Below are positions 35,874 to 45,615 of a stretch of DNA of 64,000 nucleotides, in pieces. The stretch is from Pectobacterium carotovorum (lineage in GTDB: Bacteria > Pseudomonadota > Gammaproteobacteria > Enterobacterales > Enterobacteriaceae): positions 62,001 through 126,000 of the forward strand of contig NZ_JAXAFK010000007.1 of the NCBI RefSeq assembly GCF_033898505.1. Direction: 5' to 3'. How positions within the stretch are numbered: position 1 is the stretch's first letter; every line of letters begins with the position of its first letter. The notes below the pieces were generated by a model that saw only the letters and a program-made list of their open reading frames with translations, had not been told where the DNA came from and ran no database searches. A program made the translations under genes and the position numbers.

Positions 35874-36054
35874 CTGCTTTCTCCTTCTTCGCCGTTGCCA
35901 TGGCTACCGCACGCCTCGGGTTACCCCAGAGCGGCATGTCGCTATCCTGATGAAAATGAAAACCTGAGTTGTGGTCTGAGTCTGCTCACACCACAAGTCA
36001 TGTTGATAAAACGCCACGCGGGTAAAAAACACCGCCCCAAAGAAAAACGCAGAA

Positions 36055-36075
36055 AACCCGGGACAAGCCCGGGTT
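36055..36075 (-). terminator. Hairpin terminator after hcp
   Basis: Stem AACCCGGG/CCCGGGTT with a 5-base loop lies 13 bases past the hcp stop on the minus strand, followed by a T-rich stretch (plus-strand AAAA and AAAGAAAAA). Partial read-through would feed vgrG, as is usual for the highly expressed hcp. Confidence 0.75.
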
Positions 36076-36088
36076 AGAGACAGAAAGA

Positions 36089-36607
36089 TTACGCTTCGAT
36101 CGGCGCACGCCAGTCATCAGAACCAGAAGTACCGGCAACCGTGTGCTCCCAGTCGATTTTGCGGTAGGCCAGTGACACTTCGATCAACTGGGTGTAGTCC
36201 AGTTTTGACGGATCCTGGCAGTGTGGCATTTTGCAGTCGATGTCAACGATGGTGGCATCGGTCAGCACGGTAGAGAAGAAGTGCTCTTGCTTACCTTCAA
36301 CCGACGTGCGGTACCACTTCAGCGTTACGGTCGGCAGCATTTCGCCGGATGCCAAAGAGTTGTACATCAGCGGAACCGCTTTGTTCAGCGCGACGGTGAA
36401 TTTGAACGGTTTGTGCACACGTTGGCCGGACGGCTGACCAGACTGTGGGTCGGTCGGTACGGTGACGATGTGTTTGAATTCCTGAACCAGCATTTCGTCT
36501 TCGTGGCCTTCCACATAGATGTTGCCGACAGAATCAGAAGTGAAAGCACCCGCGGTGATGTTGCCCTGAGTTTTACCTTCGATGCTGATATAGCATGGAG
36601 TTGGCAT
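36089..36607 (-). CDS. hcp: Hcp/TssD, T6SS tube protein
   Basis: This 172-residue protein is the hexameric inner-tube subunit. Typical parts are 'TPCYISIEGKTQGNITAGAF', the loop 'VEGHEDEMLVQEFKH', 'RVHKPFKFTVALNKAVPLMYNSL' and the C-terminal 'EVSLAYRKIDWEHTVAGTSGSDDW'. An AAGGAG ribosome-binding site precedes the ATG. It is transcribed from its own promoter, since a strong terminator separates it from the main operon. A sigma-54 type promoter lies about 80 bases upstream. A distant second Hcp-family gene is at 63319. Confidence 0.96.
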   Translation of the reverse strand: MPTPCYISIEGKTQGNITAGAFTSDSVGNIYVEGHEDEMLVQEFKHIVTVPTDPQSGQPSGQRVHKPFKFTVALNKAVPLMYNSLASGEMLPTVTLKWYRTSVEGKQEHFFSTVLTDATIVDIDCKMPHCQDPSKLDYTQLIEVSLAYRKIDWEHTVAGTSGSDDWRAPIEA

Positions 36608-36688
36608 AGTGTTGCTCCTTGTTGTTGAATAGATCGGTGTTGAATAGATTTAGCTGTTTAACAGAATGAGTAACTTCACCGTCTGTAT

Positions 36689-36705
36689 AGCAATACACAT
36701 GCCAA
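36689..36705 (-). promoter_or_regulatory. Sigma-54 (-24/-12) promoter of hcp
   Basis: On the minus strand the sequence is TTGGCATGTGTATTGCT. It matches the RpoN consensus YTGGCAC-N5-TTGCW, with exactly ten bases between GG and GC and one mismatch (A-T for A-C). It sits 82 bases upstream of the hcp ATG, leaving room for a leader. The window encodes a sigma-54 activator, VasH. Confidence 0.8.
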
Positions 36706-36766
36706 AAGTTATCTTTATGTTTTATAAAGAAAATTACCTAACAAAAATTTCACCTAAGTAAAATTT

Positions 36767-36863
36767 GAGCAAGAAGTTGCGCAGACTTCGCAAATCGTTT
36801 GCAGACATTGCGCAAAAAGTGATTTACACCAGAAAGTGAGCAAGAAGTTGCGCAGAATGCGCA
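36767..36863. promoter_or_regulatory. Repeated upstream sites, probable VasH-binding enhancer of hcp
   Basis: The 19-base word GAGCAAGAAGTTGCGCAGA occurs twice (36767-36785 and 36838-36856), 71 bases apart. The palindrome TGCGCA occurs four times (36778, 36809, 36849, 36858). They lie about 60-160 bases upstream of the sigma-54 promoter, the normal place for a bacterial enhancer-binding protein. VasH binding is inferred. Confidence 0.6.
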
Positions 36864-37070
36864 GTTATTCTGAAAGTTTGAGTTAGTGATGAATTAAAGA
36901 AATGAATGACCGATAGAAATAGTGCTTATTAATAGCAAAAAACTATATTTGACGATAATTTACTCATTTTCATAACGGTAAGAGTAAGCAGTCACTTACG
37001 TTTTTTGTGAAAAACAGGCATAGCAAAATCAGGATATCCCGTAATAAGACGACGAATAAAAGAGCAATAA
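36864..37070. other. Non-coding spacer
   Basis: This is AT-rich sequence between the hcp upstream sites and the terminator of the main T6SS operon. No open frame or clear repeat is visible. Confidence 0.6.
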
Positions 37071-37106
37071 AAACAAAAAACGGGTGTTGCTATCACGCAA
37101 CACCCG
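37071..37106 (-). terminator. Terminator of the main T6SS operon
   Basis: A perfect 10-bp stem, CGGGTGTTGC/GCAACACCCG (37081-37090, 37097-37106), with a 6-base loop is followed on the minus strand by a T-rich run (AAACAAAAAA on the plus strand). It lies about 120 bases after the last operon gene and isolates hcp from it. Confidence 0.88.
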
Positions 37107-37227
37107 CCTGTTTATTGCCACTATTTATGATCCAGCCAGACCGCTCTGCTCTGCTGGTTCTGCTTTAACGATTTACCAGCAGCGGTTGCCTATCAGCTAG
37201 TGAGCACCGACAAACAACCACTACGAA

Positions 37228-38583
37228 TTACTCTGTTTTCCCCGATGACCAGTGCATTGCCAGCCGCTGTCCGGCCTTGATTTCATCCGGCTGCATCGTC
37301 GCTTCCAGATCGTTACGTGCATGAATGGCTTCGCTCATCCCCTCCGTCGCGGCCATGGCATACCAGGCGTAGGCGTGAATACGATTGCGGGATGCCCCCA
37401 GCCCATCCTGACGCATCATCCCCATACGATACTGAGCCATACGGTTACCGTCATTTGCCGCCAGACGGTACTGTTTCATCGCCTCAACATAATCCTCTTT
37501 ACCGCCTTGCCCCAGCCGCAGCATTTCACCGTAAGCCAGCCGAGATTCGGTGTCTCCTGCTGATGCCGCTTTAGCATATTCTTCACGCGCACGCGCCAGT
37601 TCGTTCGCTTTAAATAACCGCTCGCCCAGCTCGCGCTGCGCCCGGATATAGCCCGCGGAGGAGGCCTGAACCAGATACTGTTCACGTTTTTCATGGGTTG
37701 TCTGGCTCTGGCTAAGCAAATAATCTGCCTCACCCGATCCGCCAGATGCAGCACGCTCCAGCCAATAACGCGCCTTTTGCTCATCCCAAGGTAAGCGCTT
37801 ACCTTCGCGGTATGCCTTGCCCAGCCAAAGCTGTGCTTGCGCATCGCCTGATGACGCGGATTTTTGATACCAGTTCAACGCATTTTCGCCGTCTTCGTGC
37901 TGCGCCATCCACAGCTGCGCCTGTGCCTGCCCCAGCGTCGCTGCGCGGAAATACCAGCGTTCAGCCAGATCGCGACGGATAACCACACCGTTGCCCTGTT
38001 CATAGCGCTGCGCCAGCTGGTACTGCGCATCCCGATTGCCAAGTTCTGCGGCTTTCAGCAGCCACGATACGGCCTCTTTTTCGCCGCCCGTATGCGTCGC
38101 GTGCCACTGGGCAACAATCAGCTGCGCAGGGGGATAGCCGTTCGCCGCTGAGGATTCAAACGCACTCAGACAGGCCGCGACCAGTTTTCCCTGATGCTGA
38201 ACCTGACAGTCCATGCCGAGCCGATGCCCCGCTTCGCCATTTCCCAGACGTGAGGACGTTGTCCACCACTGGCGAGCAGACGGACTGTTCTTGGGCGCAC
38301 CCAGCCCTGCCTGATACCAGTCACCAACCTGAAGTGCGGCGGCCGCGCGCATTTCTTGATTGCCCGGCAGCTCAGACAGGCCAGATGCCTTCTGCATCCA
38401 CTGCATCGCCTCGGTGTACTGTGAGCGCGCGGCGAGCGTCTTTGCCAAATGATATTGTGCCTCACCATTTCCCCGGTTTGCTGACGCCGCCAGTTCCGTT
38501 TCAGGCAGCGACGTAACCGGCGCCTGACATGACGCCAGCCAGCAGGCCGAGAGGGCTATCAATAATTTTTTGTATTTCATCAT
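37228..38583 (-). CDS. Sel1-repeat lipoprotein, last gene of the T6SS operon
   Basis: This protein of about 451 residues has a lipobox LASC (Cys19) and then about ten Sel1-like (TPR-type) repeats, recognisable as 'AEAQY.LA', 'WLLKAAELGNRDAQYQLAQRYEQG', 'GDAQAQLWLGKAYREG' and 'DGNRMAQYRMGMMRQDGLG'. Such proteins are adaptors for protein contacts. The start is the first of two ATGs (38583), 28 bases after vasL. The frame is open for 34 residues further, but that part would overlap vasL and lacks a signal. A role as an accessory outer-membrane-anchored T6SS component is inferred from operon membership. Confidence 0.8.
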   Translation of the reverse strand: MMKYKKLLIALSACWLASCQAPVTSLPETELAASANRGNGEAQYHLAKTLAARSQYTEAMQWMQKASGLSELPGNQEMRAAAALQVGDWYQAGLGAPKNSPSARQWWTTSSRLGNGEAGHRLGMDCQVQHQGKLVAACLSAFESSAANGYPPAQLIVAQWHATHTGGEKEAVSWLLKAAELGNRDAQYQLAQRYEQGNGVVIRRDLAERWYFRAATLGQAQAQLWMAQHEDGENALNWYQKSASSGDAQAQLWLGKAYREGKRLPWDEQKARYWLERAASGGSGEADYLLSQSQTTHEKREQYLVQASSAGYIRAQRELGERLFKANELARAREEYAKAASAGDTESRLAYGEMLRLGQGGKEDYVEAMKQYRLAANDGNRMAQYRMGMMRQDGLGASRNRIHAYAWYAMAATEGMSEAIHARNDLEATMQPDEIKAGQRLAMHWSSGKTE

Positions 38584-38611
38584 GTGCTCAGCGTTTTTCC
38601 CTTCACGATAA

Positions 38612-40048
38612 TCAGCTGGCGGAATTACCCTGCTGCAAACGGTACAGGCGAATATTGAAGGCGCGCAGTTCATCTTCCATCGCACGCAGCTCCGATGGCG
38701 TCAGCGGCTGACTCTTGGTTTTACGCGCCTCAAGCTCCCGCAGTCGTATCCCGAAGGGAACATCCGACATCAGGTCTTTTTGCATGTCGTAGAGCTTTGA
38801 TTTCAGATAGGAGATCGTCACTGTCCGGCGCTGGCGTTCCAGTTCCAGCAGCTGCTGCAAGGTATCGTTGACTCTGGCACGAGCCTGTTCGTAACCCAGC
38901 GTTTTCGGTTCATCGCCCTGCTGGCGTTCAAGCGCAATCTGCCATTGGCGTTCCATCTCCTTCACCGCCAGCGAATCGGGATAGAGCTGCTGCATCACGT
39001 TTTTCAAGCCGTTACCGTATTGGTACAGGTAAAACGGCGACGCGTTTTTCACCTGTTCCAGCTGTGCCTGATAGCGGTTGATCAGCTCGCCTTCCATGCC
39101 CTGCAGTTTCTGTTCGCCCAGCACAATACGCACCCGGCGAATGTCGTTATGATCGGGAGCCGCAGGCAACGCGTACGCTGGCTGTTGCAGTAACGCCAGC
39201 GCGTCGGCTTTCTGATCCTGCCAATACTGCCAGCCCGTCATCGCCGCCACGGGCAATGCACAGGTCAACAGCCCAGAGACAAACCAAAACCAGGCTGGCT
39301 TCTGCTTTTTATGCGCCTCAATTTTCAATACCGTCGGTTTCATTTGCCCTTTCTCCCGTCCGATGAGAATACTGCCTGCGGGCAATGGAGCCTGGCCCGA
39401 GCCTGATGAACCACTGCTTTGCACCGTCGCGCCGGGCTCCATGTCTGAATGAAAGAACACCATGGGCGGAATCTGCATATCCTGCTTTTTCAGTTCCTGA
39501 TCGTCCGACACAATGACAATCTCGGTTTCATCGAACAAATGGGTGTAGCCTTCGACGAAGTGCAGCAGATTCTCGACGCGAGGAATGCGGCTCAGGCCCG
39601 AGTTGTGCAGTTTTTCACTCATCAGTTGTAGCGCGCGTTCGCAGCGATAAACCAGCCGCTTGTGTTCATGGCTGATGGCGTACTGCCGCACCACTTCGCT
39701 GATGCGGGCAATAAACCAGTCCAGCATCTCGATGCGCGCCCGTTCCTGATGCACCGGCGGCCAGAAGTTATCCCACTGCGTTACGATCAGGTTCGCCAGA
39801 AATTCGCAACTTTCCGTGAATCCCGTCAATCCCGCCAGCCGCGAACGCGCCAGCGTAAAGTAGATCGCCGTCTGGAGATCCACGCCCTGCTTTTCAAAGA
39901 TGGTGGTGGCCATATCGTGCACCAGCATCCAATCCACATCAGGGCGAGACGCGTGACTCAACTTGTTAATTTCCGCCCGAAGTGCGTCAAACTCCGGCAG
40001 CATCCGTGGATCGCGGCCGACTTTCAGGGCCTGTTGTGCATCTTGCAT
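38612..40048 (-). CDS. vasL: VasL, TssA-related T6SS membrane-anchored accessory protein
   Basis: This 478-residue protein has an ImpA-type N-terminal domain ('RPDVDWMLVHDMATTIFEKQGVDLQTAIYFTLAR', 'FWPPVHQERARIEMLDWF'), a transmembrane helix at about 260-285 ('PAWFWFVSGLLTCALPVAAM') and a long helical VasL-type C-terminus. Members of this group are TssA-like proteins thought to help sheath assembly or its arrest at the membrane. It follows tssM by 48 bases, as in other T6SS loci with this gene. The family call is firm; the exact role is less certain. Confidence 0.85.
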   Translation of the reverse strand: MQDAQQALKVGRDPRMLPEFDALRAEINKLSHASRPDVDWMLVHDMATTIFEKQGVDLQTAIYFTLARSRLAGLTGFTESCEFLANLIVTQWDNFWPPVHQERARIEMLDWFIARISEVVRQYAISHEHKRLVYRCERALQLMSEKLHNSGLSRIPRVENLLHFVEGYTHLFDETEIVIVSDDQELKKQDMQIPPMVFFHSDMEPGATVQSSGSSGSGQAPLPAGSILIGREKGQMKPTVLKIEAHKKQKPAWFWFVSGLLTCALPVAAMTGWQYWQDQKADALALLQQPAYALPAAPDHNDIRRVRIVLGEQKLQGMEGELINRYQAQLEQVKNASPFYLYQYGNGLKNVMQQLYPDSLAVKEMERQWQIALERQQGDEPKTLGYEQARARVNDTLQQLLELERQRRTVTISYLKSKLYDMQKDLMSDVPFGIRLRELEARKTKSQPLTPSELRAMEDELRAFNIRLYRLQQGNSAS

Positions 40049-40096
40049 ATCACATCATCCAGCAATAGGGAGCCTGAACGGGCTCCCGAGAGTTAA

Positions 40097-43000
40097 TTAA
40101 TAAAGCGAGTCAGGCAGCGTGAACTGGCTGAACAAACCACCGGCAAACGGGTTGTGGCTGGCATCGGTATACACGCGATACGTCATCGCACCGTTCTCCA
40201 GCGAGAAGCGCACATCAAAAGTGTTCTCATTCACCTGAGTCAGTTGATCGCTATTGATTAACCGGAACATCGCCCACGGCCCGCTAAAGCTCAGGCTACG
40301 CGGTGAACGCTCACGATCGTCCGGCACCAGAGTCAGCTTACTTTCGGCCCCGTCACGCATACTGTTTGGCCACACCAGCGGCGTTTTCTGGCGGCGACCG
40401 TGGCTGTACTCCAGCAGTTGTCCATCCAGATTGAGCACGCTGCGGCGCTTGTTCGCCGTCAGTTCCAGCGGTTCCAGCACGAAATGCACTTCCAGACTAC
40501 CCTGCGCATTAAATAGGGTCTGGCGGATGCGGTTAGCGCGTTCAAGCTGTTTCACCAGTTCAGCCTGCAACGGTGACGCCATGCCTTCTTCCAGCATGCC
40601 GCTTTCCATCATCGCCTTGAGGTTGGTTTGATAGAAGCTGTCCAGCGTCCCACCTGCCATGAAGAACATTTCCATTTCCGACAGCGGCACATCCTTGTTC
40701 GATGACGGGTCAAAGGGGTAACGATCTGCCAGCTTCTCATTGAATGGCGTGACGACTTTATCCAGCCACTCCTGATTCAGCGACGACATCGCCAGCCCGG
40801 TCACCAGACTAGCGCTCTCTCCGGCTAATTGTCCGACCCAGCGATCCAGCGGCGCGGGAAGGCTGCGGGCGTATTGCTGCAAGGCGAACACCGGATCGGC
40901 AAATTTATTTCCCTGCCGCGCCTGCACGGCTTTCAACGCCGCCTGCCCCGGATCGGTCGCGTTAACGATCTGATCGAGATAGTGATAGAGATCGGTCAGT
41001 TTCTGGTTGACCTCTTGCACCAGCGGCCCCTGCTCGCCGCGTCCGCTCAGCGCTGCGTTGATGGTCATAAATGGACGACCGGTACGCGTGTTGATGTTCT
41101 GCGCGGTGTCGTTATCGTCATCGGACAGCTTACGAATGCGGGTGTTATCACTGACCGTCGTCAGCACGCGCTGGAAGGGCTGATCGTTGCCAGTAATATC
41201 CGTGAGAATGTCGAGCGCCTGTTCCGGCGTATCGAGCGTCTGCACATCAATGTTCGCCAGCACTTTCTGCCACTGGTTGATGTAATCCGTAATGTAGCGG
41301 TCATTCACCTGACGCAGAATTTCCCGCCGATCGGCCTCGCTGAACTGCGCACGTTCGCGCTGCCCCAGCACCCAAGCGTCCAGTGCCGTCAGCTCTAACA
41401 GCGCTTTGTCCTGCTTGAGGTAATAATCACTAAAACCGGGATACGTCAGCAGCCGTGGCACGCTTCCCGCTTTGTCATTGCGCAGGGAAAACACTGGATC
41501 AAAGGTCGGCCCGACCTCATCACGGATCGCTAAATCCGGTGGCAGCACTTGAGTCGCCTTCATGACCAGACTCTGATAAACGCGCTGATACATCGGCAGC
41601 TTGCTCAGTTCCTGCTGAGCCAGCGTGATCGGCTGATTAAAGGGTGCAAAGGTGCTGATCGCTACCGCATCTTTCTGCTCACGCGCCTTGTGCCAGTCGG
41701 TGTGCTCAAGGGCGTAATCCAGATGCTGCATCAGCTGTTCCTGTACATTGCCCTGCCCAGGAAATGCCTTCTGCCAACGCTGCGCCATAAACTGTTCGAC
41801 CAGCGTTTTATTGCGTCCTGACGCATCATCCAGCATCCGCATCACGCGCAGAATCGTCAGCTTTTGCTCGCTATTGGCAGGCGCCTGATTCAAATCTTCC
41901 AGCAGCCCTTGCATCACCGCCGGTAAAAAGCGCTGGTTCAGCATTTGCAGATAGGTGCCTTCAACATAAGGCCCAATTTTACCGCCCTGATACAGGCCAA
42001 GGTCGGCCAGTAGCGGCGTACGTTCGTGGTAATTACCAAAGGATAAGGTCGCATCGCGAATCAAATTCAGACGCGGCAACTGCTGATAGCCGTAGCCCGG
42101 CTGCCCTTCCAGTTCATTGGTGCCGATAAACGCCTGCGCTTTCGTCAGTACGTTACGTCCGGCTTCTTCATTGACTCGATAGAAATGGTGCCAGCCGCCA
42201 ATCAGCGCCAGACTGGCAAGCAGCATGCAGCCCACGCCGATACTCAGTCGACGTCTGCGATAGAGGCTATGCAACCGGTTTTCCCCCGCCAGGCTGGCCT
42301 CAGGGAAAATGACATCAGGAAAAAGGCGCTGCACAAAGAACGTATTCGATTCACCGCGCAGCGCAGGGTTAATCGGCTCTGGCAGTTGATAACGTCGGGA
42401 AGCCGACTGCGCAAAGGCATCGAACGGCACGCCTTGCTGATAGACAGAACTGACGTAAACGCCGCGGATCAGGAACGCGCGATCTTCGCCCGTCGCTAAC
42501 GTTTCCGTCAGCACTTCCACCACGTAGTCTTTCACGCCAGCCAATTGGCGAACAAACGAGAACAGCGAATTGCGCACGCTTCTGTCGGACTGCGTCAGCA
42601 GCATGTCTGGCAGGTTATCATTCAGGTGCGTGACCCACTCATCCCAGAAACGCTCCAGCTCTTCTAACCAGTCTTTGCTGTTGCTCGCCTGCGGGGTAAA
42701 AGTCACCCCTAATACCGCCTGCCGCGCCTCGCGGTTCAACTGGCGATAGACCTTATCGAAGCCGCTCAGCATATCCAGCCGGGTCAGCGCGATATACACC
42801 GGTAAACGCGTGTTGATATTGACGGAAATTTCCTGCAAACGGGCGCGCATCACCTGCGCGTAGGCTTTACGATCCGCGACGCCAGCCTGTGCTAGCCAGG
42901 AAATATCCAGCGTGAGCACCAGACCGTTGAGCGGCTGACGACGGCGGTTTTCACTGAGCCACTGTAGCAGGTGCTGCCACAGTCGGGCATGGCGCTGTCC

Positions 43001-43594
43001 GAGCGAATCGCCCTCCAGCTCAGGCTGGGCAAGTAGCTGTCCGCTGGGATCCCAAATCACCGCAGATTCCCCGACCCAACTGCTCACCTGCTGGCCTGCC
43101 GCCACGTCTCGCAGCTCCGCATCCAGCTTCGGGTTCATTTTGTTTGCCGGATTAGCACGATGGATCAGACTACTTTTTCCGCTGCCAGCCAGACCAATCG
43201 TCAGATACCAGGGCATCGCATACAGCGCTCTTTTGCCCAGTTGAGTCTGAAAAGCGTCCAGCCAGCGATCGAGAAATGTCTGCTGGCTGTCGACATACAC
43301 CTGCAAGGGATCCTGTTCAATCACCTGCTGCTCATGACGTTCCGCCCGCATCTGCTGCACACGACGCCAGACCATCCAGGCGCTGTAGGAGAACGCCAGC
43401 CACAGCCAAACCAGCGTGAACACCACGCGGCCCCAAATTCCCTGTAATGGACGCGACTCGCCCACCACCAAACGCGGCCCCAGCCACCAGGCCAGAACCA
43501 GCACGACGACCCACAGTAGCACGCCCAATAGTAGCCAGGAGGGTTTCAGTTTAGGCAACTGCTTGCGTAGAAAGGTTATGATTGTTTTAAACAT
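40097..43594 (-). CDS. tssM: TssM/IcmF, T6SS inner-membrane complex protein
   Basis: This 1165-residue protein spans the envelope and forms the baseplate-anchoring complex with TssJ and TssL. Two transmembrane helices lie near 18-40 and 55-75 and a third near 452-475. The cytoplasmic part has an intact Walker A, GLAGSGKS at residues 134-141, so NTP binding is possible (many TssM proteins have lost it). The long periplasmic region follows, with the IcmF-related and DUF1215 domains and the C-terminal 'SFSGPWAMFRLI' segment near the TssJ-binding end. Length and order are typical. Confidence 0.95.
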   Translation of the reverse strand: MFKTIITFLRKQLPKLKPSWLLLGVLLWVVVLVLAWWLGPRLVVGESRPLQGIWGRVVFTLVWLWLAFSYSAWMVWRRVQQMRAERHEQQVIEQDPLQVYVDSQQTFLDRWLDAFQTQLGKRALYAMPWYLTIGLAGSGKSSLIHRANPANKMNPKLDAELRDVAAGQQVSSWVGESAVIWDPSGQLLAQPELEGDSLGQRHARLWQHLLQWLSENRRRQPLNGLVLTLDISWLAQAGVADRKAYAQVMRARLQEISVNINTRLPVYIALTRLDMLSGFDKVYRQLNREARQAVLGVTFTPQASNSKDWLEELERFWDEWVTHLNDNLPDMLLTQSDRSVRNSLFSFVRQLAGVKDYVVEVLTETLATGEDRAFLIRGVYVSSVYQQGVPFDAFAQSASRRYQLPEPINPALRGESNTFFVQRLFPDVIFPEASLAGENRLHSLYRRRRLSIGVGCMLLASLALIGGWHHFYRVNEEAGRNVLTKAQAFIGTNELEGQPGYGYQQLPRLNLIRDATLSFGNYHERTPLLADLGLYQGGKIGPYVEGTYLQMLNQRFLPAVMQGLLEDLNQAPANSEQKLTILRVMRMLDDASGRNKTLVEQFMAQRWQKAFPGQGNVQEQLMQHLDYALEHTDWHKAREQKDAVAISTFAPFNQPITLAQQELSKLPMYQRVYQSLVMKATQVLPPDLAIRDEVGPTFDPVFSLRNDKAGSVPRLLTYPGFSDYYLKQDKALLELTALDAWVLGQRERAQFSEADRREILRQVNDRYITDYINQWQKVLANIDVQTLDTPEQALDILTDITGNDQPFQRVLTTVSDNTRIRKLSDDDNDTAQNINTRTGRPFMTINAALSGRGEQGPLVQEVNQKLTDLYHYLDQIVNATDPGQAALKAVQARQGNKFADPVFALQQYARSLPAPLDRWVGQLAGESASLVTGLAMSSLNQEWLDKVVTPFNEKLADRYPFDPSSNKDVPLSEMEMFFMAGGTLDSFYQTNLKAMMESGMLEEGMASPLQAELVKQLERANRIRQTLFNAQGSLEVHFVLEPLELTANKRRSVLNLDGQLLEYSHGRRQKTPLVWPNSMRDGAESKLTLVPDDRERSPRSLSFSGPWAMFRLINSDQLTQVNENTFDVRFSLENGAMTYRVYTDASHNPFAGGLFSQFTLPDSLY

Positions 43595-43618
43595 AAGTGA
43601 CCATTCACTCCGAATGTC

Positions 43619-45043
43619 TTATTTTTTGCGGGATGCCGCCAACCGCTCCACGCGGCTGACCATTCCCGGTTCCCATTGCATCAGGCCCAATTGTTGGCTT
43701 TCCTGCCACATGTGCTGATAGTGCTGTGCTGCCAGTGACTTCATCCCTTCTTCGGCGAGTAAATCCGCCAGTACCAACTCGGCATAAAAGCGGTCACGCG
43801 GCTCTTTCAGGCGGCGCATGCGTTCATCCAGTAACTGCATCGCCGCCCCAATCCCTTTCTCATCCCGACAGGCCGCCGCCTCCGTCGCCAAATCGTCCTG
43901 TCGCGCTCCGCCTCCGCCGCGCACGGGCTGGCTGGACTGCAACCATTGGCTACACTTCCCAGTTAAAAAGAGCGCGCCATCGCTGAACGCCAGTTCACGC
44001 AGCTCCGGCACACGCAGAAGAAACGCAGAAAGTTCCTCAGCAATCGCCGTCGCGACAGAAGCATGTCCCAACCGTGAGGCCACCGAGGCAGACAGCATGT
44101 GACCATCAAACCAGTAAGGAGCCAGCACCAGACTTTGTTCTATGCGTTCCCACAGCGCCAAATCGGCCTGCGCCAGCGCACTTTGGTATTCATCTACACG
44201 GTCTGACGAGACGGGTGCCAGCTGGGTTTTATTCCCTTTGGACGACATCGGCGGAGTGGCAATACCGGACCAGATAGCGTGGCGGCGCAGACGGTAGCCC
44301 ATCGGTGAGTCGGGATGACGCTCAACCAGCAGCGCGGCGACGTTCAACTGGGTTTGCCGCCAGCCGCGCTCGTCGGATGAATTAATCTCCACCGAACTGA
44401 CGGGTGTCGGGGCCGCACTGGCGCTGGTTTCACTTCCACCTGCGCCTCCACTGCCGCTCGCTGCCGGGGTCGGTTTTGCCGTCTGATTCGCCTGTTCCTG
44501 CGCCTGCTGTCGCTGTCTGGCGCGCTTAACGCCCTGCACCAGTTCATCCATCAGCGCCGCTTTGTCGCTCGCCAGCTCGCCCCAGCGGGTCGCCACCTTC
44601 TCCGTTAACTGCTGCAATTGCTCCAGCTCTGCGCTGGATGCACTTTCTGCAATACGCGGAAGCACGCTCTCAAAACGCCGAACAATCTGGATCATCAACT
44701 TCTGTTTCTGAACCGGACTGGCGGGCCAAGCGGCCACCCAGTAGCTCTCCAACCAGCTGTCCAGTAGCATCAGCGCGGTAGAAAACGGTGTCGCTTTGGC
44801 CGGGTGCTGTAAGCAGCGCAATAGCTGCACCAGCACCCGCATGTCTTTGGTCTTGCTTTCCAGCAAGGTCAGGCAGTAACCCGCCACCACGTTAAGATCG
44901 ACCTGGTTATGCGCCAGCGATCCCAGCTTGACCAGCTCTGTCTCGACCTTTTCCCAGAGCGGATCGTCAGCCAATACCGCCGCGCGCAACATCTCATCCG
45001 GTAACGAGGTTTGCAGGCGTTTACACCAGGGATGTGCATGCAT
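43619..45043 (-). CDS. tssA: TssA (ImpA/VasJ type)
   Basis: This 474-residue protein has an ImpA N-terminal domain ('PSSPMGYRLRRHAIW'-like WxxxEP region here as 'HPDSPMGYRLRRHAIWSGI') and a VasJ-type C-terminus ('GWLQSSQPVRGGGG', 'YAELVLADLLAEEGMKSLAAQHYQHMWQ'). TssA primes and coordinates tail tube and sheath growth. I start at the ATG at 45043, which follows GGAGGCGTTC; the frame runs eight residues longer. A low-complexity Ala/Gly/Ser/Pro linker occurs around residues 190-225. It is the second ImpA-type protein of the operon, VasL being the other. Confidence 0.87.
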   Translation of the reverse strand: MHAHPWCKRLQTSLPDEMLRAAVLADDPLWEKVETELVKLGSLAHNQVDLNVVAGYCLTLLESKTKDMRVLVQLLRCLQHPAKATPFSTALMLLDSWLESYWVAAWPASPVQKQKLMIQIVRRFESVLPRIAESASSAELEQLQQLTEKVATRWGELASDKAALMDELVQGVKRARQRQQAQEQANQTAKPTPAASGSGGAGGSETSASAAPTPVSSVEINSSDERGWRQTQLNVAALLVERHPDSPMGYRLRRHAIWSGIATPPMSSKGNKTQLAPVSSDRVDEYQSALAQADLALWERIEQSLVLAPYWFDGHMLSASVASRLGHASVATAIAEELSAFLLRVPELRELAFSDGALFLTGKCSQWLQSSQPVRGGGGARQDDLATEAAACRDEKGIGAAMQLLDERMRRLKEPRDRFYAELVLADLLAEEGMKSLAAQHYQHMWQESQQLGLMQWEPGMVSRVERLAASRKK

Positions 45044-45054
45044 GAACGCCTCCT

Positions 45055-45615
45055 TTACCAGTGGCACTGCTGACGCAGCGGCGCGAGTGCTTCGCCCAAC
45101 CCGGCGAGTTCGATACGCAGCGTGTGACCGTCCGCGCCGTTAAGCACCAGTTCGCGATGCCCAATCCAGCGCTTTAATGCATCAATCGCGGGCAGGCCGC
45201 GCCCCGACTCCAGCAGCAGTCCGCGATTGCGGATAAACCAGCTGTCGGACACCGTTACGCCATCAAGCTGCGACGTGACGGACTCTCCTGCCCAGGGTTC
45301 ACTGAGCGTTAAGCGCAAGTGCGTAATATTGCTGGCGCAGCTAATCACCAGCGTATTGCCATCGGCCAGCACGCGGGTGAGCGTCATATCGCCGCTGTCG
45401 GCTTCACGTCCCAGTTGAAAGGTTCCGCCCGCCGCCGCGTTATCACGTTGTGGGGACAGCGTGCCGCTGCGTTCCGCTTCCCGGCCCAGCGCGTCATAGC
45501 AGGCCAGCCGGAGCTCTGAAGCCGTCTCATTGCGGCACTGTTCCCATAACGACTGCCAGGCGGGATCGGGCGTCGCGGCGGTTGCCAACAATAGGGGTGC
45601 CATCGTCAGAAACAT
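45055..45615 (-). CDS. vasI: VasI (TagO-like) periplasmic T6SS-associated protein
   Basis: This 186-residue protein starts MFLTMAPLLLATAATPDP, a short signal peptide. The mature part has the VasI pattern: 'CRNETASELRLACYDALGRE' followed by 'LVISCASNITHLRLTL' and 'SDSWFIRNRGLLLESGRGLPAI', with four cysteines. VasI proteins accompany VasH-type T6SS operons and have no proven activity. The ATG shares one base with the vasH stop (TGATG). The frame upstream of this ATG lies within vasH and is not used. Confidence 0.85.
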   Translation of the reverse strand: MFLTMAPLLLATAATPDPAWQSLWEQCRNETASELRLACYDALGREAERSGTLSPQRDNAAAGGTFQLGREADSGDMTLTRVLADGNTLVISCASNITHLRLTLSEPWAGESVTSQLDGVTVSDSWFIRNRGLLLESGRGLPAIDALKRWIGHRELVLNGADGHTLRIELAGLGEALAPLRQQCHW

